Assembly (NCBI GenBank): GCA_003169835.1
Contig: PNAI01000018.1
Location: 20,950 to 84,949, forward strand
Direction of reading: 5' to 3'
DNA: 64,000 nucleotides
Source of the DNA: Hyphomicrobiales bacterium
Lineage (GTDB): Bacteria; Pseudomonadota; Alphaproteobacteria; Rhizobiales; Xanthobacteraceae
This document shows, piece by piece, positions 9,047 through 16,955 of this stretch (positions are counted from its first letter, which is position 1; every line of letters begins with the position of its first letter). The translations under genes were made by a program, and so were the position numbers. A model generated the notes under the pieces. The model saw nothing but the letters and a program-made list of their open reading frames with translations, did not search any database and was not told the DNA's origin.

Positions 9047-9055
9047 GGGACATCC

Positions 9056-10078
9056 ATGCTTCGCATCATAACGCTTGCGGTCCTGCTCGCGCTGACTGGC
9101 CTGGCTGCGGCTCAGGTCACGGGTGCGCTTCCACCGCCCACTCCAAAGCTCAAGGAGCTGGTGACCGTCACGAGCGAAGTCGTGCGCATCGGCGATCTGG
9201 TGGACAACGCTGGCGCCACCGCCGACATCGCTGTGTTTCGCTCGCCCGACCTTGGCTTCACCGGCGGCGTGCCGATTGCCCGCGTGATCGAAGCGCTGGC
9301 GCCCTACCAGATCGCCACACTCAATACCGGCAGTCTTACCGAAGTCGTGGTGACGCGCTTGAGCCGCAACATTACGGGCAAGGAGATCGAAGCGCGCATC
9401 GCACGCGCGCTCGCCAGTCAATATGGCTTCGGCGACATCCGGAATATCTCCATCACCTTCGACAAAGACATTCGGACCATCCATGTCGAGCCGACCGCAA
9501 CGGAAGACTTGCAGGTCGCACGTTTGTACGTCGATCAGCGCACCGGTCGATTCACGGCCGCGATGGAATTGCCCGGCAGCACAGTCGCGCGTCAACTGCC
9601 GCTGCGCTTTTCCGGATCCGCTGTGGAAACTGTCGAAACCGCCATTCTCACCCGTACGCTCAATCGCGGCGAGGCCGTCAAGCAATCGGACGTGATCGTC
9701 GAGCGCCGGTCGAAGGCGGAGGTCGGCGGCGATTCGATCGGCGCCGACTCCGTGGTCGGGCTCGCCGTTAAGCGGCCACTGCGCGCCGGTTCCATACTGC
9801 GCCCCTCTGACCTCGCCAAGGCCGAAGTAGTCCAGCGCAACGAAGCCATCTTGATTGTCTATGCGGTGCCCGGCGTCCTACTCACCGTGCGCGGCAAAGC
9901 GCTGGAAGCCGGTGCTGTCGGCGATGTCGTCAACGTCCTCAACACCCAGTCCAATCGCACCGTGCAGGCCACTGTCACCGGGCCCGGCCGCGTCACGATC
10001 GCATCCGCCATGCCGCTGCAAGCATCCACCGCCGAATCCACAACGGAACCCACCCCACCCCCCACCAGCGCCGAGTGA
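9056..10078 (+). CDS. flgA: FlgA, P-ring assembly chaperone
   Basis: 340 residues. A signal peptide (about 1-20, ending LTGLAAAQ) fits periplasmic export. The C-terminal half carries the SAF-type domain of FlgA: LNRGEAVKQSDVIVERR, then VVGLAVKRPLRAGSILRPSD, and VNVLNTQSNRTVQATVTGPG. FlgA helps FlgI assemble the P-ring. It lies 9 bp after flgG and overlaps flgH at GTGA. It is longer than the enterobacterial protein because of an N-terminal extension, which is common in alphaproteobacteria. Confidence 0.94.
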   Translation: MLRIITLAVLLALTGLAAAQVTGALPPPTPKLKELVTVTSEVVRIGDLVDNAGATADIAVFRSPDLGFTGGVPIARVIEALAPYQIATLNTGSLTEVVVTRLSRNITGKEIEARIARALASQYGFGDIRNISITFDKDIRTIHVEPTATEDLQVARLYVDQRTGRFTAAMELPGSTVARQLPLRFSGSAVETVETAILTRTLNRGEAVKQSDVIVERRSKAEVGGDSIGADSVVGLAVKRPLRAGSILRPSDLAKAEVVQRNEAILIVYAVPGVLLTVRGKALEAGAVGDVVNVLNTQSNRTVQATVTGPGRVTIASAMPLQASTAESTTEPTPPPTSAE

Positions 10079-10836
10079 GCACCATGACCATGTTGAATCT
10101 TTTGCGTCTTTTCTTCTCGGCGACGGTCTCGACCGGCGCACTGCTGCTGGGCGCCTGTTCCTCGCTCGAACGCCTCAAATTCCTCGGCGACACGCCGCCG
10201 CTTTCGGCGATTGAAAATCCGACCAGCCAGGCCGGCTACAAGCCGGTACACATGCCGATGCCCATGCCGCAATACGCCACTTACAATCCGAATTCATTGT
10301 GGCGGAATGGCTCACGCGCGTTCTTCAAAGACCAGCGCGCCCACCAGGTCGGAGATATTCTCACGGTCAAGGTGAACATCACCGACAAGGCGACCATTGC
10401 CAACGAGACTCAACGCAGCCGCGAGAACAAGGAAGATTCCGGCGTCGACAACTTCTTCGGCAAGACCAAGGTGCCGGTTTTAAATTCGGCGGTGCCCACG
10501 AAGATTTTCACCGCCGATTCCACCTCATCGAGCGATGGCAAGGGTTCGATCAATCGCAACGAGACATTGACGACGAACGTCGCCGGCGTCGTGATGCAGG
10601 TATTGCCGAACGGCAATCTCGTGATCGAGGGCAAGCAGGAAGTCCGCGTCAATTTCGAAATCCGCGAACTGGTCGTCGCCGGCGTTGTGCGGCCGGAGGA
10701 TATCGAGAGCGACAACACCATCGACTCGACCAAGATTGCCGAGGCGCGCATCGCCTACGGCGGCCGCGGTCAAATTACCGACGTGCAGCAACCGCGCTAT
10801 GGCCAACAGGTCCTCGATGTCCTGTTGCCGTTCTGA
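10075..10836 (+). CDS. flgH: Flagellar L-ring lipoprotein FlgH
   Basis: 253 residues. The lipobox LLLGACSS near residue 25 marks an outer-membrane lipoprotein. The body shows FlgH blocks: SLWRNGSRAFFKDQRAHQVGD, split by strands, then DILTVKVNITDKATIANET, and the C-terminal GGRGQITDVQQPRYGQQVLD. FlgH forms the L-ring around the rod. I keep the GTG at 10075, which overlaps the flgA stop; the ATG at 10084 is an equally workable start. It is the last gene of the operon, followed by a small repeat and a hairpin terminator. Confidence 0.95.
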   Translation: MSTMTMLNLLRLFFSATVSTGALLLGACSSLERLKFLGDTPPLSAIENPTSQAGYKPVHMPMPMPQYATYNPNSLWRNGSRAFFKDQRAHQVGDILTVKVNITDKATIANETQRSRENKEDSGVDNFFGKTKVPVLNSAVPTKIFTADSTSSSDGKGSINRNETLTTNVAGVVMQVLPNGNLVIEGKQEVRVNFEIRELVVAGVVRPEDIESDNTIDSTKIAEARIAYGGRGQITDVQQPRYGQQVLDVLLPF

Positions 10837-10898
10837 CCAGGGATGAGCCGTCGGCGATCGAGAGCAAAAGTCGTTGCGTTCGTGCTGAGCGCTGGCGT

Positions 10899-10949
10899 TT
10901 GAAGGCAAGTCCCAGTTGAAGGCAAGTCCCACTTGAAGACAAGTCCCTT
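10899..10949 (+). repeat. Three tandem copies of a 17-bp unit
   Basis: TTGAAGGCAAGTCCCAG is followed directly by copies ending CCCAC and CCCTT; the third also has GACAAG for GGCAAG. The array lies 63 bp past flgH and 50 bp before its terminator. Confidence 0.8.
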
Positions 10950-11001
10950 GTGTACCGGCTCCCCCGCTGTCCCGTATCGCGCGGGCGGGCGGCGGAACCA
11001 A

Positions 11002-11042
11002 GCGGCCTCCGGCAGCTCCCTGTCGGAGGCCGCGCTTGTTTT
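11002..11042 (+). terminator. Rho-independent terminator of the flgFGAH operon
   Basis: A 14-bp stem with one wobble pair: GCGGCCTCCGGCAG (11002-11015) pairs with CTGTCGGAGGCCGC (11020-11033). GCTTGTTTT follows. It lies between flgH and the convergent binding-protein gene. Confidence 0.75.
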
Positions 11043-11059
11043 ACGCCATGCGCGGCGAA

Positions 11060-12073
11060 CTACTGTACGGCTGTGACGCCGGCAATCTTCACCGCTTCCG
11101 CCCAGAGCGCCATGTCTTCCTGGAGAAACTTAGCAAACTCTTCCGGGTTCAGACCGAGCGGCGTGATCCCCTGCTGGCGGAGTTGGGCAACGAACTGCGG
11201 ATCCTTCGCGGCGCGTGCGAATTCAACCGCAATGCGATTGATGATGTCCTTCGGCGTTCCGGCCGGCGCCATGAGCCCGTTCCAACTCACCCCGCGATAT
11301 CCGGGATAACCGGACTCCGAGATTGTCGGCACGTTCGGAACCTCAGGCGAGCGCTTGTCGTCCGAAAGCGCAATGATCCGAACCTTGCCGCTTTCCGCCT
11401 GCGGCAACGCCTCCGGCAGCGGCACAAACATCGTCGGGATATGGCCCGCGATGACATCGATGATCGCTTGCGCCGTGCCGCGATAGCTCACCGCCGTCAT
11501 TTCCAAGCCCGCGCGTTTAAGAAACAGCGCCATCAGAAGATTGCTCACACTGCCGGGCCCGCCACCGCCGCCATAGGGCAACTTCTGCGGCTGCGCCTTC
11601 ACGTATGCCACAAACTCCTGGACGTTTTTAATGGGCAGCTTGGGGTTGATGATGAGGACATGCGGACCCGTGCCGATGAGTCCAACCGGAGCAAGGTCCT
11701 TTACAGTGTCATAGGGCGGCTTACCCACCGCGGGATAGATCGAAACCGTTCCCGTGCCGGCCCAGAACAGCGTATAGCCGTCGGGCTGAGAGCGGACGAC
11801 GGCGTCGGCGGCGATGGTGCCCATCGCACCGACCCGATTTTCGACCACGAACTGTTGGCCCAACACGTCGCTCAGGCGCTGGCAGGTCAGGCGCGCAATG
11901 TTGTCGATGTTGCCGCCCGCGGAAAAACCCACAAGCACTTTGACCGGTTTTTGCGGCCAGCTCTGCGCAAGTGCTGGCGCTGTTGGCCGTGCGACAACGA
12001 AAGAGGCAAGCAATCCAAGCGCAAATCTACGGGAGATGGTTGATCTGCGGGAGATGATCGATACGCCAGCCAC
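11060..12073 (-). CDS. Bug/TctC-family periplasmic substrate-binding protein
   Basis: 337 residues. The N-terminus is a Tat-like or long Sec signal (SRRFALGLLA, cleavage near PALAQS). The mature part has the Bug pattern: WPQKPVKVLVGFSAGGNIDN near the start, VVENRVGA, then PDGYTLFW and VPTISESGYPGY. These proteins capture carboxylates or similar ligands, and many are orphans without TctA/TctB. I choose the GTG at 12073 because GGGAGG lies five bases upstream; an ATG at 12133 has no such support. It interrupts the flagellar region next to dksA. The ligand cannot be told. Confidence 0.85.
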   Translation of the reverse strand: MAGVSIISRRSTISRRFALGLLASFVVARPTAPALAQSWPQKPVKVLVGFSAGGNIDNIARLTCQRLSDVLGQQFVVENRVGAMGTIAADAVVRSQPDGYTLFWAGTGTVSIYPAVGKPPYDTVKDLAPVGLIGTGPHVLIINPKLPIKNVQEFVAYVKAQPQKLPYGGGGGPGSVSNLLMALFLKRAGLEMTAVSYRGTAQAIIDVIAGHIPTMFVPLPEALPQAESGKVRIIALSDDKRSPEVPNVPTISESGYPGYRGVSWNGLMAPAGTPKDIINRIAVEFARAAKDPQFVAQLRQQGITPLGLNPEEFAKFLQEDMALWAEAVKIAGVTAVQ

Positions 12074-12142
12074 GCGAGCCTCCCGAAAATTTTGTTTCGT
12101 CGCTTTAAAGAGCGCAACTCCCGTGCTGCGCACCTGTGTCGT

Positions 12143-12616
12143 TTACTCGTCGCGGTACACGCGCTCGCGCCGCTCGTGACGCTCCTGCGCTTCGACCGAA
12201 AGTGTCGCAATCGGGCGCGCTTCCAGCCGCTTGAGCGAAATCGGCTCTCCGGTTTCCTCACAATAGCCGTAGGTGCCGTCTTCGAGACGCTGCAGCGCGG
12301 AATCGATTTTAGCGACCAGCTTGCGCTGGCGATCACGCGCGCGCAACTCGATCGCACGGTCGGTCTCCGACGACGCGCGATCGGCGAGATCCGGATGATT
12401 CTGGTTTTCGTCCTGCAGGTGCTGCAGCGTTTCGCGCGATTCCTTGAGAATATCTTCCCGCCAATTGAGCAGCTTCTGGCGGAAATAATCCCGCTGGCGC
12501 TCATTCATAAAGGGCTCTTTGTCGGTCGGGCGATAGTTCTTGTTCTTGTCCGCCGCCCGAACACCGTTCCCGTTCCCGTTCACGCTCCCGTTAGCGCTCC
12601 CGTTCTTAAGCTTCAT
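12143..12616 (-). CDS. dksA: DksA-family RNA polymerase-binding regulator, zinc-finger cysteines mostly lost
   Basis: 157 residues. After a low-complexity N-terminus rich in Asn/Gly, residues about 40-120 form the DksA coiled coil (MNERQRDYFRQKLLNWRED, then RASSETDRAIELRARDRQRK). The C-terminus has YGYCEETGEPISLKRLEARP and ATLSVEAQE. The four zinc-ligand cysteines of E. coli DksA read Cys, Thr, Ser, Ala here, so zinc binding is unlikely, as in many Rhizobiales homologues. DksA works with ppGpp on RNA polymerase. I start at the ATG at 12616. It is next to fliX, an order also seen in Caulobacter flagellar loci. Confidence 0.9.
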   Translation of the reverse strand: MKLKNGSANGSVNGNGNGVRAADKNKNYRPTDKEPFMNERQRDYFRQKLLNWREDILKESRETLQHLQDENQNHPDLADRASSETDRAIELRARDRQRKLVAKIDSALQRLEDGTYGYCEETGEPISLKRLEARPIATLSVEAQERHERRERVYRDE

Positions 12617-12821
12617 TTCGACCCCACTGACCAACCCTTCCCCCTGGCTGGCGCGCGAGCTTATAGAGCGCCCGCCAAGGCCGGACAAGCACGGAATCGA
12701 AGTTGGGGTTAAGGGCGCGAAATCCCGCGAAATTACTGAGATTATTGGCCCAAATCGCACTTTTTCGCGCTGTGGCAAATCATGCCGCAGCGCGTCATAA
12801 ATTTGAAAGAATTGCGACGGC

Positions 12822-13238
12822 TTACCGGGGTGTGAGCTTTGCGATCTCGACTTCGACCCGAAGCTCTATTTCTGCCAGCACGGCATCGAGGCCGGGTTCG
12901 CCCGAGGCATCCTTGAGCTCGGTCGCAACCGACTTCAAACGCGCCAACGTCGAGGCCCCGAGTGTGCCGGCAAGCAGCCCGTGTTTGAGCTCATCAAGCG
13001 CATCGAGCGCGATACGGCCGCGCTTGACCGCTCGCCGCCGCCGGCCGGCTGGTCCGTCTTCGCTCTGCAGCGCGATCAGCGCATCGATGCCGCCGATCGT
13101 GCGTAATGCGGCGGCAGGCGTTGTCGTCGGCGGGCCTGAGTCTTCCGTCGCCACGGAAAATCCGCCGCCCGACGCAACTCGTCGCGCAGGCGTCGTGGAC
13201 TTTGCGACTGCGGGCGCGTTCGATCCCTGGATGCGCAT
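12822..13238 (-). CDS. fliX: Flagellar assembly regulator FliX
   Basis: 138 residues. It matches FliX by its start MRIQGSNA, a disordered stretch to about residue 45, and a helical part with IGGIDALIALQSE, RGRIALDALDELKHGLL and a Leu-rich tail. In Caulobacter, FliX couples early basal-body assembly to the activator FlbD and so to sigma54-dependent rod and hook genes. It diverges from flgI, as in Caulobacter. A CtrA-like box facing it lies about 70 bp upstream. I use the ATG at 13238; the open frame continues far upstream without recognisable sequence. Confidence 0.9.
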   Translation of the reverse strand: MRIQGSNAPAVAKSTTPARRVASGGGFSVATEDSGPPTTTPAAALRTIGGIDALIALQSEDGPAGRRRRAVKRGRIALDALDELKHGLLAGTLGASTLARLKSVATELKDASGEPGLDAVLAEIELRVEVEIAKLTPR

Positions 13239-13303
13239 ATTCGCCGCCCCCCACCGCGCGTTTGACGCGCCCGAAAGTACGCAGAAACCCTGATCTCTTA
13301 TAG

Positions 13304-13318
13304 TTAAGCAAACGTAAA
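13304..13318 (-). promoter_or_regulatory. CtrA-like box facing fliX
   Basis: Read leftward it is TTTA-N7-TTAAC, one mismatch from the full consensus. It lies 66 bp upstream of the fliX start and 165 bp from flgI. Caulobacter fliX is CtrA-controlled. Confidence 0.45.
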
Positions 13319-13430
13319 CACCCGGCAAATAGTGCCGCCAGCGCGGCAGGAAGCGGCGCTGGCGGCGCAGCACCGATCCGCTCACGCAAAAAATTTCTAA
13401 ACAAGTCAACGCGTTGTCGTGCGCTCGCGG

Positions 13431-13446
13431 TGGCACGCCTTTCGCA
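13431..13446 (+). promoter_or_regulatory. Sigma54 (RpoN) promoter for flgI
   Basis: TGGCACGCCTTTCGCA has GG and GC ten bases apart and a perfect TGGCACG; the -12 element is TCGC instead of TTGC. It lies 37 bp before the flgI ATG, so the leader would be short. Confidence 0.65.
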
Positions 13447-13482
13447 TACTGCTTGTTAGTCCAAATCATCAGGGAGCTTAGG

Positions 13483-14604
13483 ATGACGAGGACATTGACC
13501 TACGCGCTGACCGCGCTGTTGGCGGTGTCGCTACACATTGGCTCCGCCGCAACGGCGGCGGCCACCTCACGCATTAAAGACCTCGTCAGCATCGAGGGCG
13601 TGCGCCAGAACCAGCTTCTCGGTTATGGCCTCGTAGTGGGGTTGAATGGCACCGGCGATACGCTCAACAACATTCCCTTCACCAAGCAGTCCCTGCAAGC
13701 CATGCTGGAACGGCTCGGCGTCAACATTCGCGGCGCCACCATCCGTACCGGCAACGTCGCAGCCGTCATGGTGACCGCGAACCTTCCGGCCTTCGGCACT
13801 CAAGGAACGCGCATCGACGTGACCGTTTCCGCGCTTGGCGATTCCAAGAGCTTGATGGGCGGCACGCTGCTGGTCACGCCGCTGCTCAGTGCTGACGGCA
13901 ACGTCTATGCGGTCGCCCAAGGCTCGCTCGCCATCGGCGGGTTTTCTGCCGAAGGCGACGCCGCCAAGATCACCCGCGGCGTTCCGACCGTTGGGCGCAT
14001 CTCCAACGGCGCCATCATCGAGCGGGAAGTCGATTTCGCGCTCAACCGACTCTCGCAAGTGCGGCTCGCCTTACGCAACGCCGATTTCACCACCGCCAAG
14101 CGGATCGCCAGCGTCATCAACGACTTCATCGGCTCTGAAATAGCAGAGCCGATCGATCAGTCGACGGTGGTGCTGACCCTGCCCAAGAAATATCCGCTCA
14201 ACATCGTCTCGTTCTTGACCGAGATCGAGCAATTGCAGGTCGAGCCTGATCTTCCGGCGCGTATCGTCATCGATGAGCGTTCCGGCGTCGTTGTCATCGG
14301 CCGCGATGTGCGCGTATCGACCGTTGCCGTGGCGCAAGGCAATTTGACCGTCACCGTCTCCGAAACACCGCAAGTCAGTCAGCCGCAGGCGTTCTCGCGC
14401 GGCGGCACCACGACGGTCGTACCACGCACCCGCATCGGCGTGCAGGAGGACGGAAAGAAGCTCCTTATCGTCAAGGAAGGCGTATCACTGCAGCAGATCA
14501 TCGACGGGCTCAACGCCATGGGCATCGGGCCACGCGATCTCATCACGATCCTGCAAGCCATCAAGGCTGCGGGCGCGATCCAGGCCGACATTGAGGTCAT
14601 GTGA
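13483..14604 (+). CDS. flgI: Flagellar P-ring protein FlgI
   Basis: 373 residues, the family length. A signal peptide (about 1-24) is followed by the FlgI start SRIKDLVSIEGVRQNQLLGYG in two pieces and GLNGTGDTLNNIPFTKQSLQ. The C-terminus has SLQQIIDGLNAMGIGPRDLI. FlgI forms the periplasmic P-ring around the rod. The ATG at 13483 has AGGGAG upstream; the frame is open further back through the promoter. Its stop overlaps the next gene by one base. Confidence 0.97.
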   Translation: MTRTLTYALTALLAVSLHIGSAATAAATSRIKDLVSIEGVRQNQLLGYGLVVGLNGTGDTLNNIPFTKQSLQAMLERLGVNIRGATIRTGNVAAVMVTANLPAFGTQGTRIDVTVSALGDSKSLMGGTLLVTPLLSADGNVYAVAQGSLAIGGFSAEGDAAKITRGVPTVGRISNGAIIEREVDFALNRLSQVRLALRNADFTTAKRIASVINDFIGSEIAEPIDQSTVVLTLPKKYPLNIVSFLTEIEQLQVEPDLPARIVIDERSGVVVIGRDVRVSTVAVAQGNLTVTVSETPQVSQPQAFSRGGTTTVVPRTRIGVQEDGKKLLIVKEGVSLQQIIDGLNAMGIGPRDLITILQAIKAAGAIQADIEVM

Positions 14605-14951
14605 TGACGACCGCGCCCACATTGGCTCCAGGATTGACGCCCTCGCTCCCCGGCGACAAGCCGAAGACGGCAAGCGCTACAGACAAAGCGCGCGGCACCT
14701 CGCAGGATTTTGAGGCCATGTTCCTCAATTCCATGTTCCAGCCTATGTTCAATGGTGTGGCGCAAGGACCCTTCAGCGGCGGCGACGGCGCCAACGTCTG
14801 GCGGTCGTTCCTCACCGACGAATACTCAAAGATGATCGCCAAGAACGGCGGGGTCGGCATCGCCGATCACGTCTATCGCTCCTTGCTGGCGCAGCAGGAA
14901 ATACGTTCTGCCCCAGCAACCGGCGCGCAACAAGGGACACCCGCGCTATGA
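14604..14951 (+). CDS. FlgJ/CheL-type rod-binding protein
   Basis: 115 residues, only the rod-capping half of enterobacterial FlgJ, without the muramidase half. The rod-binding motif runs through SQDFEAMFLNSMFQPMF, GANVWRSFLTDEYSKMI and GGVGIADHVYRSLL. It probably caps the growing rod, as CheL does in Caulobacter. The start can be the ATG at 14604 or a GTG one codon earlier; both overlap the flgI stop. It overlaps the following gene by ATGA. Confidence 0.88.
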   Translation: MTTAPTLAPGLTPSLPGDKPKTASATDKARGTSQDFEAMFLNSMFQPMFNGVAQGPFSGGDGANVWRSFLTDEYSKMIAKNGGVGIADHVYRSLLAQQEIRSAPATGAQQGTPAL

Positions 14952-15433
14952 CACCAACACCCGCCGAAAAAGTATCAGCCGCAACTCCGGTCGAATCCAT
15001 GCAAGAGACCGAGTTGGTCGTTGAACATCTTTTGGCGGTGATGGACGCCATGCTCGACGTGGTCGCGGAAGAGACCAAGCTCGTACGCGCCGGAAAGCTG
15101 AGCGCGGCGGCACAACTCGTGCCGCCAAAGCATGAACTCTCGCAGATGTATATCGCCGACACCCAGCGGCTCAAGGCGAGCCAGCCCTATCTCGCGCGTA
15201 CGGCACCCACCGTCCTGGCCGGCCTGCGCAAGCGCCACGACCTGTTCAACGCCGTGCTCCAAATGAATCTCACGGTGCTTGCCACCGCGCATGCCGTATC
15301 GGAAGGCATCATACGTGGCGTGTCGGACGAACTTGCACGCAAGTCGGCGCCGGCAGTCTATGGTGCATCGGGGCGAGCGGTGGCGCCGCAGGCACGCCAT
15401 GCCCAGCCGCTGGCGTTAAGCCGCGTCCTCTGA
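14948..15433 (+). CDS. FlgN/FlbY-like flagellar protein
   Basis: 161 residues, mostly helical (about 18-135), with a long amphipathic stretch ELVVEHLLAVMDAMLDVVAE typical of export chaperones. In related genomes the gene after flgI and the rod-binding protein is called FlgN-like, or FlbY in Caulobacter. FlgN escorts hook-junction proteins to the export apparatus. It overlaps the preceding gene by four bases, so it belongs to the flgI operon. The assignment leans on position and helical character more than on a sharp motif. Confidence 0.65.
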   Translation: MTPTPAEKVSAATPVESMQETELVVEHLLAVMDAMLDVVAEETKLVRAGKLSAAAQLVPPKHELSQMYIADTQRLKASQPYLARTAPTVLAGLRKRHDLFNAVLQMNLTVLATAHAVSEGIIRGVSDELARKSAPAVYGASGRAVAPQARHAQPLALSRVL

Positions 15434-15589
15434 GCATTCGGACGATGAAAAATGCGAATCGCGCGCCGCTGCGCGATCGGGTCGATCCGCTTCCTAACGA
15501 AGTATTAAGGTCGTCGTATTTATATTTAATGGAGTGTTGAAAGTTCGTTTCGGGATTCGTGCGGCCTTAAACCCGCCGGGAGATCCGAC

Positions 15590-15958
15590 ATGGACAGCAG
15601 CTTCACGATCAAACCACGGCCGGGCGTTAGTCCACGGGCTAACGTGTCACGCGATCCTGTTGCCGTCCGCGAAACCATCGATACCCAGCTCGACCCCGCA
15701 AAAGCCGTTGCCGCAACCGCCGACAGTGGCAGCAAACAGAACAACGACGGCCCGCATGACGAAGCCTCCGCCCGCGAGGTCGTCATTGATCCAAAAAGCC
15801 AGGAAGTTCTGTTCGGGGCTGTCGACGTCCGCGCCGAGCATGCGGATCAGTCTCCAAACCAGGCCTTGATGCGCCTGCGCGCCTACCGGCAGCATCAGGT
15901 TCCCAAAGAAGACCAAAAGCCCGCGGATGACGATCCGCACGCCGACATCGAGGCTTGA
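15590..15958 (+). CDS. FlaG-like small protein, copy 1
   Basis: 122 residues. The first 60 residues are polar and probably disordered. The C-terminal half has VVIDPKSQEVLFGAVDVR and NQALMRLRAYRQ, resembling the FlaG core (a strand-rich phrase 'VID..T.EVV' followed by a helix). FlaG proteins affect filament length in other bacteria. GGGAGA lies a few bases before the ATG. A similar gene follows 343 bp downstream. No motif fixes a biochemical role. Confidence 0.6.
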   Translation: MDSSFTIKPRPGVSPRANVSRDPVAVRETIDTQLDPAKAVAATADSGSKQNNDGPHDEASAREVVIDPKSQEVLFGAVDVRAEHADQSPNQALMRLRAYRQHQVPKEDQKPADDDPHADIEA

Positions 15959-16301
15959 ACGCCAGCCCGAGCGCGCAAGATTCGGGCGCAATCGTTTTGC
16001 CTGACGAATTTACGCACCAAGGACAGCCGCCGCCTTCAATCAAGCGCCACGGTCAGGCAAGGACGACAAATGTCCAAAGCCGAAAATATTCTCGGCACTT
16101 CATTTACATGCTGTTTACTCAAGGCCGCGAGGCGGCCGAATCGATTTCCACTTAACTATATCTCCTAAGAAACACTTAAACCTGCAGCGGTAGAAATGAT
16201 CCGGGAATGGTGGAAAGGGGTCTTCTAAAGATCCAGGTGGATCTGACGTAACTTAGATCGCCTGGAGGGGCAATTCGGCTACGGCAGCCAGGAGGGCTGT
16301 T

Positions 16302-16697
16302 ATGGATGCGGGAATGGCTCTTAAACCGGTTGTCAGCGTGGTCAATACCCACGCACAGCCGGCTATTGCCATCGTTCCGCCGGGTCCAACCGAGCTAGTC
16401 GCCGCGAAAGCCGTAGCTCCGGTGGAAAATACTGCGCCCGCGCGCAATGAACCGCGACCGACCCAAGCTAACACTGACACCACGACACGCTTTGCGTTCA
16501 TCGATCCGCAAACCAACGAAGTTGTTTACCGAATCCTTGACGCACGGACGCGCCAGGTACTTCATCAGGTGCCGGATCAAGCAATGTTGCGGATGCAAGC
16601 TTATGCCCGCGCCCAAACTGCGCGCGAACTCGCTCAAGGCAAAAATCCGACTGCAGCCGAGCAATCCGACATGGATGACATCAACACGCTGGCATGA
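16302..16697 (+). CDS. FlaG-like small protein, copy 2
   Basis: 131 residues. It has the same plan as the gene at 15590: a variable N-terminus, then FAFIDPQTNEVVYRILDART and QAMLRMQAYARA. It is closer to the FlaG consensus than copy 1 because it also has RQVLHQVPDQAML. AGGAGG lies eight bases before the ATG. It likely acts on the filament or cap. It is followed by 258 bp without a gene before the decarboxylase. Confidence 0.6.
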   Translation: MDAGMALKPVVSVVNTHAQPAIAIVPPGPTELVAAKAVAPVENTAPARNEPRPTQANTDTTTRFAFIDPQTNEVVYRILDARTRQVLHQVPDQAMLRMQAYARAQTARELAQGKNPTAAEQSDMDDINTLA

Positions 16698-16955
16698 AGC
16701 GGTTGCGTCGGTATCCACTTCACGACCATTATTTACCCCCACTGCTAGAGGTCGGCTATTCCGGACCAGTGTGAGTAAACTGGGACACCGAGCTAATAAC
16801 CCGCTGCATTGACAAATAAATCAATAGCTTAGTTCCCTTCCAAATCCATATGCAGGATGACCCTGATGGGACCCAGAACCATTGGAGCCACAACCGCCTT
16901 ATGCCGTCGATAAAGGACACTTACGGTTAACGAAATTATGAAACCTTGCTATTAG

